Positions 41,931 through 50,786 of a stretch of DNA of 64,000 nucleotides are shown one piece after another. Origin of the DNA: Rhizohabitans arisaemae (lineage in GTDB: Bacteria > Actinomycetota > Actinomycetes > Streptosporangiales > Streptosporangiaceae); assembly GCF_025996515.1 (NCBI RefSeq), contig NZ_BLRH01000021.1, positions 242,690 to 306,689 of the forward strand, given 5' to 3'. Position 1 is the stretch's first letter, and the number at the start of each line of letters is the position of its first letter. Position numbers and translations under genes: made by a program. A model generated the notes under the pieces. That model was not told the origin of the DNA and did not search any database. It worked only from the letters and a program-made list of their open reading frames with translations.

Positions 41931-43047
41931 CGAACACCCTGGTCTGCTCCGACGCCTGGCGGCGCAGGACGTTCGTCGGGACATGCGGATCGTCCGGCTC
42001 GTCGATGACGTACTCCCGTCCGCTGACCACCAGTTCCACCCGGTCGTTCAGGATGACGCTCTCGTGGGTGCGCAGCCGGCGGGTGCCGCCCGGCGGCAGC
42101 CGGAAGGGCGGGCCGGTGGGCGGGCGGATCATGGTGCCGTTGCTGCTGGTGTCGGTCACGGTGAGGCTCCGGCCGTCCCAGCGCAGGATGACGTGACGCC
42201 TGCTGATGCTCTCGTTCCCCTTGGTCGGCAGGGCGATCCCCGGTGGCTCCGGCGCGCGCCCGACCCGCACCTGGTGACCGGCGTCGATCACGAAGCGCCG
42301 GTACACGGCGTCGCCGACCCTGATCTTCACCTGCACCCGGCGGAGCTGGTGCCCGAGGTCGTCGAGGGGGCGGCGATGGGTGGGGCAGCTTACGGTCCCC
42401 GATCGGTTGTCGGGCAGCGCCCGGCCACCCGCCCGGGCCGGGCCGAACAGCGGGCAGTCGTCCTCGGGGCAGCGCCATCGCCGGCTGAGCAGATCCCGCC
42501 GCGGTCCGCGGGCGTCCCTGCGGTCGTACATGCCCCACTGCAGGAGCAGGCTCTCCTCCTCCTTCTTCGACATCTGGGACTCCGACGGCGTCGGCATGAT
42601 CCGCGGCACCACGGTGACCGTCCCGCCGCGTCCGGCCACATGGCGGAGGAACCGGTCGCGGTTTCCGGACAGCCAGGGGTAGACGCGATGGTAGTCCGCG
42701 AAGGAGTCCCTGCTGACGATCTTCATGTCGGTGCCGTCGGCGATCTCCAGCAACCGGTCGTCGGCCTTCTCCAATACCTCGATCAGGCCCTGCCGGTACC
42801 AGCGGTGCAGGACGGCGCGCTCCCGGTCGGCGAGGAGGTGGGTGTTGCGGAGCAGCGACTCGTCGGCGACCCCGTAGACCATGACCGATTCGTCGTTCGA
42901 GAAGACGGCAAGCCCGTCCACGAGCTTGGTGAACCTGCTCAGCTCCGCCGCACGTGTCCCGCCGAGGTCCCGCTCCCGGATCACGTTCGACATGTCCACG
43001 GCGAAGTCGGCCAGCTCGTCGGTCCAGAGGTGCTCCTCAACCCCCAT
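41917..43047 (-). CDS. NYN-like nuclease, zinc ribbon and FHA domain protein
   Basis: The 376-residue protein has three parts. Residues 12-140 look like a NYN/PIN-type ribonuclease: VDMSNVI (Asp18), EKADDRLLEIA (Asp96/97) and IVSRDSFADYH (Asp114). Residues 190-225 have Cys193, Cys198, Cys221 and His224, a likely zinc ribbon. Residues 255-350 are an FHA domain with RVGR (261-264), SRRH (282-285) and SSNGT (301-305), which binds phosphothreonine. The NYN assignment is from motif spacing only. It is the first gene of a two-gene operon with a Ser/Thr kinase, suggesting control of RNA cleavage by phosphorylation. Confidence 0.75.
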   Translation of the reverse strand: MGVEEHLWTDELADFAVDMSNVIRERDLGGTRAAELSRFTKLVDGLAVFSNDESVMVYGVADESLLRNTHLLADRERAVLHRWYRQGLIEVLEKADDRLLEIADGTDMKIVSRDSFADYHRVYPWLSGNRDRFLRHVAGRGGTVTVVPRIMPTPSESQMSKKEEESLLLQWGMYDRRDARGPRRDLLSRRWRCPEDDCPLFGPARAGGRALPDNRSGTVSCPTHRRPLDDLGHQLRRVQVKIRVGDAVYRRFVIDAGHQVRVGRAPEPPGIALPTKGNESISRRHVILRWDGRSLTVTDTSSNGTMIRPPTGPPFRLPPGGTRRLRTHESVILNDRVELVVSGREYVIDEPDDPHVPTNVLRRQASEQTRVFDGRD

Positions 43048-43270
43048 AACGCAGGAAGTTAGCAGGATCTAGTACAGCGTCAACCGCGCGTGCGGCGAAA
43101 TCCTCGCTCAGGGGCAGACCGCGGAAGACGGCCCGGATCCAGACGGCGCCGGCGAGGAGGTCCACGAGCAGCATGGGGTCGGCGGCCGGGGTCGGTTCGC
43201 CGCGTTCGGCGGCCCTTGCGAAGATCGATTGTTCCGGGCGAAACGGTCTGCGAAGAAGCCCCGGATGCTG
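43037..43270 (-). pseudogene. TetR-family regulator C-terminal fragment
   Basis: The minus strand reads FFADRFARNN in one frame and IFARAAERGEPTPAADPMLL in the next, then VDLLAGAVWIRAVF and LPLSEDFAARAVDAVL. This matches the C-terminal ligand domain of TetR/AcrR regulators such as TetR_C proteins with an AxERGE motif. The DNA-binding domain is missing and a frameshift separates the pieces. It overlaps the start of the FHA gene by 11 bases. Confidence 0.7.
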
Positions 43271-43325
43271 CCGGCCGGCTCCGGGCCGCCCACGGCCGCC
43301 CTGCGGGTGGAGCGGACCTCGGAGA

Positions 43326-44339
43326 TCACGGAGGCGGGGCTCCCCCGCTGGACTGGCGGACGATGAGCTCGGGCTGGAAGACGATCTGCTTGTGCCTGTG
43401 CTCGGGTTCCCGGGCGGAGTGGGCGAGCAGGAGCTGCCCGGCCCGGTAGCCGAGCTCGTAGGTGGGCTGACGGACCGAGGTGAGCGGGACGATCCAGTCG
43501 GCCGCGAACTCGATGTCGTCGTACCCGACCAGCGCGATGTCCTCGGGGACCCGGATGCCGCGCCGGGTGAGCCCCCGGTAGACGCCGAAGGCGAGCATGT
43601 CGTTGGCGCAGAACACGGCGGTGGGGCGGGCGCCTTCGTCCAGGAGCCGTTCGATCGCCGCGGCACCGGCCTTGATGTTCATCCCCTCGTTGTGGCTGAC
43701 GGTCAGCGCGTCGGCGGGGGAGAGCCCGTGCCGCTGGAGGGCTTGGCGGGCGCCCTTGAGCCGGTCGGCGTGCTGGCGGATGCTGGGCGGACCGCTCACA
43801 AAGGCGATCATGCGGTGGCCGAGGCCGGCCAGGTGGTCCAGGGCGAGGTCGCCGCCGGTGACGTCGTCCACGGAGACCGAGCATTCGCCCGGGCCGCCCT
43901 TACGGTCCAGGTAGACCAGCGGAATGCCGTGCGCGGTGAGGATCTGGTGGGCCCGCCGGGTGCCGCGGGCCGGGGTGAGCAGCACGCCGCGCACCCGGTG
44001 CCCGGCGAGGAGCCGCAGGTGGTGCTCCTCCTGGACGGTGGAGTCGTCGGAGTTGCACAGGATGACGACGTGCTCGGCTTCCCGGGCCGCGGCCTCCACA
44101 CCGCGGGCGGCTTCGGTGAAGAACGGGTTGGACGCGTCCAGCACGACGAGCCCGATGACCCTGCTGCCGGCCCCGCCGAGCTGCCGGGCCTGCTGGTTGG
44201 CGACGAAGCCGAGTTCGGCGATGGCGGCGTGCACCCGGGCCCGGGTCTTGGGGGAGACGATCTCGGGCCGGTTCAGGGTGTTGGAGACGGTGCCCAGGGA
44301 GACCCCGGCGCGCTGCGCCACCTCTTGGATACTCACCAC
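43326..44339 (-). CDS. LacI-family transcriptional regulator
   Basis: The 337-residue repressor has an N-terminal helix-turn-helix (SIQEVAQRAGVSLGTVSNTL) with the hinge, and a periplasmic-binding-like effector domain with NPFFTEAARGVEAAA, CNSDDSTVQEE and AVFCANDMLAFGVYRGL. It begins within the last 7 bases of the esterase gene, so they form an operon. A typical LacI palindrome is found at 50752-50765 between the ABC importer and the secreted-enzyme gene, which makes it the likely sugar sensor for this cluster. Confidence 0.93.
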   Translation of the reverse strand: MVSIQEVAQRAGVSLGTVSNTLNRPEIVSPKTRARVHAAIAELGFVANQQARQLGGAGSRVIGLVVLDASNPFFTEAARGVEAAAREAEHVVILCNSDDSTVQEEHHLRLLAGHRVRGVLLTPARGTRRAHQILTAHGIPLVYLDRKGGPGECSVSVDDVTGGDLALDHLAGLGHRMIAFVSGPPSIRQHADRLKGARQALQRHGLSPADALTVSHNEGMNIKAGAAAIERLLDEGARPTAVFCANDMLAFGVYRGLTRRGIRVPEDIALVGYDDIEFAADWIVPLTSVRQPTYELGYRAGQLLLAHSAREPEHRHKQIVFQPELIVRQSSGGAPPP

Positions 44340-45496
44340 GGAACCGCTTCACCTCCACGTGACACACCACTGGTCGCCGTCAATCCCCGGGAGTCCACCG
44401 CGGACAGGAACGCCGCCGTCGCGTTCTCCGGCAGGTGCGCGGACACGGTCCGGTCGTCACGGTGAGCGGGCACGACCTGCCAGTCACGACTTTCCCGGCC
44501 TGTCGTGTGATGCAGCGCACAGGACTCTATCGTGATCTCTCCCCGCAGCCGGGCGGAAATCACACCCTGGTGAATCAGTGCTCCGTCAAGTGCCGGAAGG
44601 GACGGTCGGCCGCGCAGGACCGCGTCGAGGAAGGCGGGCGTCTCCGCGATACCCCAGCCCGCCGGGTGGCTGTGCTCCAGGCCGGGGACGATCCGGATGT
44701 CCGGCGCAGACGGCAGGAGGTCCAGCGTGGACGCGAACGCCTCCAACGGGAAGCACGGGTCCTCGGTCCCGGTGACCCAGAGGGTCGGTACGGCGATGCG
44801 GCCCGCATGCCGGGTCAGATCCAGCTCGCGCTCCCAGACGGCGGCGTCGCCGGGGGGCATGGCGCGCAGCCGGGGTACCCAGTGGCCGTGCTCACGCAGC
44901 AGGCCCGCCGCGTAGACGACGGCCGCGCAGCGCACCCGTGGGTCGGCCGAGGCGTGCAGCGCGGCCAGGTAGCCACCCCAGGAGATCCCGGCGACGCCGA
45001 TCCTGCCGGGATCCACGCCGTCCAGGCCGGTCAGCAGGGTGACGGCGTCGACGCAGGCCCGGACGGCGCGGGGCAGCCAGGTGCCCGCCACCCCGCCCGC
45101 GACCGCGTCGAAGATGTTCTCGTCGGTGAGCCGGACCCCGAACGCGCCGCCGCCTCCGGCCTGTGGCTCACCGCTCAGGTCGAGCGCGAGGGCGGCATAC
45201 CCGCGATCGGCCCACGTCCGGGCCCATTCCGGGAACGACCGGCCGCCGCCCCCGTGCAGCAGCAGGACCGCGGGCAGCGGCCCGTCACCCGTCCCGGTTG
45301 TTTCCGGCGTGGCGAGCAGAGCCGGTACGGTGCCCGGCCCGCTGGTGTAGGACAGCACCTGCAGGCCGGGCTCCTCCCCGTGCCAGGTGAGGAGGGGCGC
45401 TTCGTACGGCGGCCGGGGCACCCAGTCAGGGATCACCTGTCGGCTCAGGCCTGCGCCGGCAGGCGGCGGGGCTTGCTGTGGGGTGGGCGGTGGCAT
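44333..45496 (-). CDS. Alpha/beta hydrolase, dienelactone hydrolase / acetyl-esterase type
   Basis: The 387-residue protein has the canonical alpha/beta hydrolase triad: nucleophile Ser in GISWGGY, Asp in GTEDPCF and His in EHSHPAGW. The oxyanion motif is LLHGGGGRSFPEW. The last 90 residues add a beta-rich tail unlike simple dienelactone hydrolases. No signal peptide is present, so it acts in the cytosol. Beside a rhamnose-type importer it may remove acyl groups from imported oligosaccharides. The substrate is inferred. Confidence 0.85.
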   Translation of the reverse strand: MPPPTPQQAPPPAGAGLSRQVIPDWVPRPPYEAPLLTWHGEEPGLQVLSYTSGPGTVPALLATPETTGTGDGPLPAVLLLHGGGGRSFPEWARTWADRGYAALALDLSGEPQAGGGGAFGVRLTDENIFDAVAGGVAGTWLPRAVRACVDAVTLLTGLDGVDPGRIGVAGISWGGYLAALHASADPRVRCAAVVYAAGLLREHGHWVPRLRAMPPGDAAVWERELDLTRHAGRIAVPTLWVTGTEDPCFPLEAFASTLDLLPSAPDIRIVPGLEHSHPAGWGIAETPAFLDAVLRGRPSLPALDGALIHQGVISARLRGEITIESCALHHTTGRESRDWQVVPAHRDDRTVSAHLPENATAAFLSAVDSRGLTATSGVSRGGEAVPW

Positions 45497-45829
45497 ACGG
45501 GGTCCTGCTCTACGGGTTCAGGTGGAGGGAGGATCGAGTCGTACCAGCGGGCCGGAGGCAGGCGGCGGCCGCCTCGGACGAGCACGGAGAGTGGCCGGCC
45601 TGCACCCGTACGGAATCCCGCTTACGGCTCCGGACCTGGGCGCGGGTCGGGGCGCAAAGGGGCCACGCCGGATGACGGGCTCTTTCATCCCTCCTCCGTT
45701 GTACGGGTGACCGGGGGTCATGGCCGGGCTGCATCCGGATGGAATCCTGCTCGCGAATCGTGCCGTTCGACGGTCGGATGCGGGATCGGCGAGAGGCAGG
45801 GCTGCGCCCTGTACCGGCCGCCAAGACGA
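45497..45829. other. Intergenic region with an imperfect direct repeat
   Basis: No gene is supported in these 333 bases. A 32-base block at 45591-45622 recurs at 45720-45751 with 26 matching positions. Both lie between the two minus-strand units (rhaB-importer operon ending at 45830 and esterase-lacI operon starting at 45496), so the repeat could be a regulatory pair or a remnant of a repetitive element. Confidence 0.4.
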
Positions 45830-47284
45830 TCACGAGGCCACCTGGGTGCGCTTGGTCAGGTGCAGGAAGCGGGTGCGGGCCTCCTCCAGGCCGGGGTGCG
45901 ACCCCGGCTCGTAGGTGATGGGCTCGTCGGATCGGGCGACGAGCTCGCGGATCTCGGCGAGGGTACCCGGCCCGGACCGGCCGCGCGCCTGGATCACCAG
46001 GTTGCCGAGTGCCGTCGCCTCGGCGGGGCCGGCGACGACCGGGAGGCCGGTGGCGTCGGCGGTGAGCCGGCAGAGCAGCTCGTTGCGGGAACCGCCGCCG
46101 ACCAGGTGCACGACGCCGACGGGACGCCCGGAGAGCTCCACGGCCTGCCGCAGGGTGTCGGCGAAGGCGAGCGCGAGACTGTCCACGATGCAGCGCACCA
46201 AGCCCGGTTCGTCGCGTGGGACCGGCTGACTGGTCGCGGCGCAGTGGTCGCGGATCCGGCGCGGCATGTCGCCGGGCGGCCCGAACGCCGGGTCGAACGG
46301 GTCGACGACGCTGCGGAACCCGGGTTTCCCGGCCGCCGCGTCGAGGAGTCCGGGCAGGTCGGCGGCCGACCGGCCCCACGTGCGCAAGGACTCGGAGAGC
46401 AGCCACATCCCGGGGACGTTCTTCAGGAATCGGATGGTCCGGTCCACCCCGGGCTCGTTGGTGAACCCGGCGAGGCGGCTCTCCTCGGTGAGCACCGGCG
46501 CGGGGAGTTCCAGCCCGACCAGCGCCCAGGTGCCGCAGGAGATGTAGGCGAAGTCGGGCCGCCGCGCCGGGACCGCGACCACCGCCGAGGCCGTGTCGTG
46601 CGAGGCCACCGCCCGTACCCGCAGGTCAGGACTGAGGCCGCGGTCCCGGTGCAGGTACGGCAGCAGCGGCCCGATCGGCTCGCCGGGGTCGTGCGGCTCG
46701 GGCAGGAGCCCGGCGGGCGGCCGCAGCCCGTCGGGGAGGTCGCCGGCCCAGCCGCCGTGCGGGGCCAGCAGCTGGGAGGTACCGGCCAGGGTGCGTTCGG
46801 CGCCTTCCCTGCCGGTGAGCAGGTAGCCGACGAGATCGGCGATGAGCAGGAGCCGGCGGGCCCGGTCCAGCCCGCCGGTACGCCGTTCGGCGCGGAGCTG
46901 GACCAGGGTGTTGATCTCCAGGGTGGCGACGCCGGTGGCCCGGTAGAGCGCGGCGGCGTCCAGGTCGGCGGTGAGCCCGGCGGTACGCCGGTCCCGGTAG
47001 TGGTAGGGCAGGCCGAGGAGCCGGCCGTCCTCGCCGACCAGGCCGTAGTCGACGCCCCAGGAGTCGACGCCGACGCTCGCGGTGCCGTCGGGGAGGGCGG
47101 CCAGCCCGTCCAGGATCTGCTCGTACAGCCAGGGCAGGTTCCAGTGCAGGCCGTCGGGCCAGGCCAGCGGGGGGTTGGTGAAGCGGTGCACCGTCGTGGT
47201 CCGGATACCGGTCGCGTCGATCTCACCGTGGATCACCCGCCCCCCGCTTGCGCCGAGGTCGACGGCGGCGTAGGCCTCGCGCAC
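45830..47284 (-). CDS. rhaB: Rhamnulokinase
   Basis: The 484-residue FGGY-family kinase begins AYAAVDLGASGGRVI and has the signature GVDSWGVDYGLVGEDG, which marks the rhamnulokinase branch. The FGGY C-terminal ATP-binding motif is VHLVGGGSRNELLCRL. It phosphorylates L-rhamnulose to rhamnulose-1-phosphate in L-rhamnose use. GTG 47284 shares a base with the stop of the binding-protein gene. No rhamnose isomerase or aldolase gene lies in this window; they may be outside it. Confidence 0.88.
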   Translation of the reverse strand: MREAYAAVDLGASGGRVIHGEIDATGIRTTTVHRFTNPPLAWPDGLHWNLPWLYEQILDGLAALPDGTASVGVDSWGVDYGLVGEDGRLLGLPYHYRDRRTAGLTADLDAAALYRATGVATLEINTLVQLRAERRTGGLDRARRLLLIADLVGYLLTGREGAERTLAGTSQLLAPHGGWAGDLPDGLRPPAGLLPEPHDPGEPIGPLLPYLHRDRGLSPDLRVRAVASHDTASAVVAVPARRPDFAYISCGTWALVGLELPAPVLTEESRLAGFTNEPGVDRTIRFLKNVPGMWLLSESLRTWGRSAADLPGLLDAAAGKPGFRSVVDPFDPAFGPPGDMPRRIRDHCAATSQPVPRDEPGLVRCIVDSLALAFADTLRQAVELSGRPVGVVHLVGGGSRNELLCRLTADATGLPVVAGPAEATALGNLVIQARGRSGPGTLAEIRELVARSDEPITYEPGSHPGLEEARTRFLHLTKRTQVAS

Positions 47285-48765
47285 TACTTGGCCCAGCTCT
47301 CGTCGGCGTAGGCCGGGTGGTTGCGCAGGTCCTCGGCGACCCGCTCGTCGTACAGCTTCTGCAGGGACTTGGTCTGCTCCGCCAGGGACTTGGTGCCGAG
47401 CAGGTAGCCGCCGAAGGCGTTGCTGTTGGTCGTGGTGGAGGGCATCTGCAGGATGCCGTAGCTGATCCGCATCGGCTTGGCCCAGTCGCCCTCGAAGAAG
47501 CCCTTGACGGTTGGGCTGAGCGGGATGTCCTTGACCGCGGGGATGCCGCCGGAGGCCTCCAGCCACGGCTGGATGTGCTTGGGCGCGCTGACGAACTGGA
47601 GGAACTTGATCGCGTACTCGAGGTTCTTGCCGGAGGTCTTGGCCGGGATCATGTAGCTGGTGCCGCCGAGGCCGGTGCCGAAGCGGTTCGGCTCCCCGCT
47701 GGCCACCGGGGTCGACTCCTTGGTGATGGTCGGGAACGGCATGCTGCCGACGGTGAAACCGGTGTCGCCGAGCACCGAGTAGCCGAAGTTCACCCCCCAG
47801 GCCATGGCCGCCTTGCCGGAGGCGAACTCCCGCAGGCCGACGACCGAGCCGGAGGTGCCGGCGATGCCCGACCAGTCCTTGGCGACACAGTTGTCGAAGA
47901 GCTGCTTCATCAGCTTCAGCGACTCCTGCACCTCGGGCAGGGAGGCGTTGAACGCGCCGGTGGCCAGGGCCCGGGTGAGGCTTTTGGCGGCCAGCGGGTC
48001 GGCCTTGCCCGGCTTGCCCGCGGCGTCGTACACGTTCCAGGCGTCGGCGTGGTTGGCGACCAGCCCGGCCGAGATGGACGCGGTGGCCCAGCCGAGGCCG
48101 AGCGCCGAGTTGTCCATGGCCATCGGGGTGTATCCGGCGGCCTTGAGTTTGCCGCAGGCGTCCATCAGCTCGGCGAAGGTCTTGGGGGCGCCCGCCACGC
48201 CCGCCTTGGTGAAGGCGTCCTGGTTGAAGAAGAGGGCGACGCCGACGAGGTTGAAGGGGATGAAGTCGATGTCACCCTTGTCGTTGGCGACCTTGTCGCG
48301 GTTGAAGTACTCGGGCAGGAACGCGTCCAGCCACTTGGTGTTGCCCTCGATGTAGGGGTTCGGCTTGTTCAGCGCGTCGGTGAGCGGGTGGACCATGTGC
48401 GGGTCCCGGGTCACGGCGGCCATCACCAGATCGGGGGCGCTGCCTGCGGCGAGCTGGGTGGAGATGGTCTGGTAGAAGCTGTCCAGCGGCAGCACGGTGG
48501 TCTCCAGCTTGACGCACGGCTCGGCCTGCTGGAACCGGTTGACCAGGTCCTCCCAGGCGGGTCCGAAGCTGCTGCCGGAGTCGGTCCACTGGTTGGGCCC
48601 GGCGAGCCGGATCGTGGTGACCTCCCCGGGGCAGCCGGGGCCGGCGCTGCCGCCGGCGGACTGCTGCGGCGCGGTGCTCGTGGTGGAGCAGGCGGCGGTG
48701 AGCAGCAGCGCTCCCGCGGCGAGCCCGGTGGTGAGGCGTCGGGCGATGGCGGAGTGGGGGGACAT
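47284..48765 (-). CDS. Extracellular sugar-binding lipoprotein
   Basis: The 493-residue family 1 solute-binding protein has a signal peptide ending in the lipobox LLTAAC, with lipidated Cys near residue 26. Domain motifs PDLVMAAVTRDPHMVHP, FNLVGVALFFNQDAF and GKAAMAWGVNFGY fit a sugar-binding protein. It is 30 bases after the MalG-type permease gene and overlaps rhaB by 1 base. Co-location with rhaB suggests a rhamnose-containing substrate. Confidence 0.92.
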   Translation of the reverse strand: MSPHSAIARRLTTGLAAGALLLTAACSTTSTAPQQSAGGSAGPGCPGEVTTIRLAGPNQWTDSGSSFGPAWEDLVNRFQQAEPCVKLETTVLPLDSFYQTISTQLAAGSAPDLVMAAVTRDPHMVHPLTDALNKPNPYIEGNTKWLDAFLPEYFNRDKVANDKGDIDFIPFNLVGVALFFNQDAFTKAGVAGAPKTFAELMDACGKLKAAGYTPMAMDNSALGLGWATASISAGLVANHADAWNVYDAAGKPGKADPLAAKSLTRALATGAFNASLPEVQESLKLMKQLFDNCVAKDWSGIAGTSGSVVGLREFASGKAAMAWGVNFGYSVLGDTGFTVGSMPFPTITKESTPVASGEPNRFGTGLGGTSYMIPAKTSGKNLEYAIKFLQFVSAPKHIQPWLEASGGIPAVKDIPLSPTVKGFFEGDWAKPMRISYGILQMPSTTTNSNAFGGYLLGTKSLAEQTKSLQKLYDERVAEDLRNHPAYADESWAK

Positions 48766-48795
48766 CGGGGATTCTCCTTGGGGTGGTGCCTACGG

Positions 48796-49620
48796 TCAGC
48801 GGTCGACGGACAGGCCGCCGCGCATCCCGGCGAGGAACTGCTTGGACAGGAAGGTGAAGAGGAGGAGCATCGGCAGGCTGGCGATGAAGAAGCCGGCGAA
48901 CTGGGCTCCCCAGTCGGTGGAGGTCTGGCCTTTGAAGAACTGCAGGCCGACCGGGATGGTCCGCAGGGAGTTGTCGCTGATGATGAGCGACGGCCAGAAA
49001 TACTCGTTCCAGACGTTGATCACGCTGATCAGCGCGACGGTGCCGATGGCGGGCCGGATGACCGGCAGGACGATGGAGAAGTACATCCGGATTCCGCCGG
49101 CCCCGTCGAGCATGGCCGCCTCGTACATCTCCCGGGGGATCTGCTTGATGTAGTTGTGCAGGACGATCACGGCGAAGACCACGCCGGCCACGGTCATCGG
49201 GATGATCAGGCCGATCACCGAGTCGAGGAGCCCGAGGTCCCGCATGAGGACGAAGAGCGGGATGATGCTCGCGATGGAGGGGACCATCATCAGGGCGCTG
49301 ATCAGGCCGAGGATCACCTTGTGCCCGGGGGGCCGGTGCCGGGCCAGGACGGTGGCGGCGACGCTGCCGAGCAGGATGGTCGCGGCGATGGTGCCGGCCG
49401 CGACGATCAGGGTGACCGTCATGTAGGGCTGGATCTGCTCCCAGGCCCGCGCGTAGTTGTCCAGGTGCAGGGGGAACGCGGGCAGCCAGTAGTTCTCGTA
49501 GAACTGCTCGGTGGACTTGAACGAGGTGATGACCATGAACAGGTAGGGGAAGAGCCCGAGGAACGCGATCACGGTCAGGGCGATCGAGATCAGCAGGTCG
49601 TTGCGGCGGGTCCTAGACAC
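48796..49620 (-). CDS. Carbohydrate ABC transporter permease (MalG type)
   Basis: The 274-residue membrane protein has six predicted helices and the EAA loop MYEAAMLDGAGGIRMYFSIV. It pairs with the MalF-type permease directly upstream, which it overlaps by 8 bases. The importer lacks its own ATPase gene, as the other cluster does, and would use a shared MsiK-type ATPase. Confidence 0.93.
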   Translation of the reverse strand: MSRTRRNDLLISIALTVIAFLGLFPYLFMVITSFKSTEQFYENYWLPAFPLHLDNYARAWEQIQPYMTVTLIVAAGTIAATILLGSVAATVLARHRPPGHKVILGLISALMMVPSIASIIPLFVLMRDLGLLDSVIGLIIPMTVAGVVFAVIVLHNYIKQIPREMYEAAMLDGAGGIRMYFSIVLPVIRPAIGTVALISVINVWNEYFWPSLIISDNSLRTIPVGLQFFKGQTSTDWGAQFAGFFIASLPMLLLFTFLSKQFLAGMRGGLSVDR

Positions 49621-50617
49621 GGTTCCTCCGGCGCTGGGTGGCGAGCACGAACAGGCCGAACACGAGGGTCACCGCGAACAGGGTGGTGGACAGGGTCGCC
49701 GCGTACCCCCAGTCCCGCCCGGAGAAGGCGGCGGCCAGCATACGCAGGATGGGGAACTGGGTGGCGTTGTCCGGTCCGCCGCCGGTGAGGACGAAGGCCG
49801 CCATGCCGTACTGGAGGGTGGAGATGACGGCGAGGAAGAGCAGCAGGGTGAACTGGCTCGCCATCAGCGGGATGTCGATGGAGAAGATCCGGCGGATCCG
49901 CCCGGCTCCGTCCAGCGCCGCCGCCTCGAAGATCTCCTGAGGGATGTTCTGCAGCGCGGTGAGGAAGATCAGGAAGGGGAGCCCGGCCACCCAGGGGAAG
50001 CCGATGACCAGGAGCGAGAGCAGGGCGAGGCCCGGGTCGCCCAGCCAGTTCTGCCGGAGTCCGTCCAGACCGATCCCCGACAGCAGGCTGTTGAGCACCC
50101 CGTCCTGCGGGTGGTACATGAACGACCAGATCAGCAGCGTGACGATCTGCGGGAAGGCGATCGGCAGGATAAGCACGGTCCTGAAGACGAACTGCGCCCG
50201 GCGGCGGGAGAGGGAGATGACGAGCTGGGCCGCGATGAACGGGACGATCCAGGTGAAGATTCCGAACACGAAGACGTAGCCGAGGTTGGCGACCGAGGAC
50301 CACCAGAGCTCGTCGGTGAGCATGCGCTCGTAGTTCGCCAGGCCGGTGAAGGTGGAGGTGAAGCCGGGGCGCCAGGTGAAGAACGAGTGGATGATCCCGT
50401 TGATCGCGGGTTCGTAGGCGAACAGGCCGATGAGGGCGACGGTCGGCAGGAGAGCCAGGTAGGCGGCCCAGTAGCGGTGTCTTCGCCGAGGCGGCTCCGC
50501 GGCGGCGGGCGGTGTCTCGCTCCGGTCGGCTGCTCTGGGGAGCACGTCTTGCCGCACGGCGCTCACCTCCTCTGATTCGGGTGGTTGGGGTGGGGGTGCC
50601 ACATTCTGGGTCGTCAT
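49613..50617 (-). CDS. Sugar ABC transporter permease (MalF type)
   Basis: The 334-residue protein begins with a hydrophilic cytosolic region (about 50 residues, Arg-rich PRRRHRYW), then six membrane helices. The EAA loop is IFEAAALDGAGRIRRIFSID. It is the first gene of the importer-rhaB operon (permease, permease, binding protein, kinase). The promoter lies in the 50618-50786 gap with a LacI-type operator. Confidence 0.92.
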   Translation of the reverse strand: MTTQNVAPPPQPPESEEVSAVRQDVLPRAADRSETPPAAAEPPRRRHRYWAAYLALLPTVALIGLFAYEPAINGIIHSFFTWRPGFTSTFTGLANYERMLTDELWWSSVANLGYVFVFGIFTWIVPFIAAQLVISLSRRRAQFVFRTVLILPIAFPQIVTLLIWSFMYHPQDGVLNSLLSGIGLDGLRQNWLGDPGLALLSLLVIGFPWVAGLPFLIFLTALQNIPQEIFEAAALDGAGRIRRIFSIDIPLMASQFTLLLFLAVISTLQYGMAAFVLTGGGPDNATQFPILRMLAAAFSGRDWGYAATLSTTLFAVTLVFGLFVLATQRRRNRV

Positions 50618-50751
50618 TCTTCGCAGGGGTCAACAAATTGGCCGATGGTGGACACCTTCTCGGCGGGTCGCCGGGTCATGTCCAAACCTGGACATCTCTA
50701 GATCGGGACTGTTGATGTCCGGCGATGCCTGCTCTAACGTGTGGTCGCAGA

Positions 50752-50765
50752 TTGAAGCGTTTCAA
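50752..50765. promoter_or_regulatory. LacI-type operator
   Basis: TTGAAGCGTTTCAA is an almost perfect palindrome with a central CG, the hallmark of LacI-family operators. It sits 134 bases before the importer operon and 21 bases before the small HTH gene, and so may control both. The regulator is most likely the LacI protein at 43326-44339. Confidence 0.7.
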
Positions 50766-50786
50766 AAATGACCTGGAGGGGGCGAG

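Noticed and set aside
44435-47311. 958-codon open frame on the plus strand
   Set aside because: Antisense to the esterase and rhamnulokinase genes, which carry full catalytic motifs.
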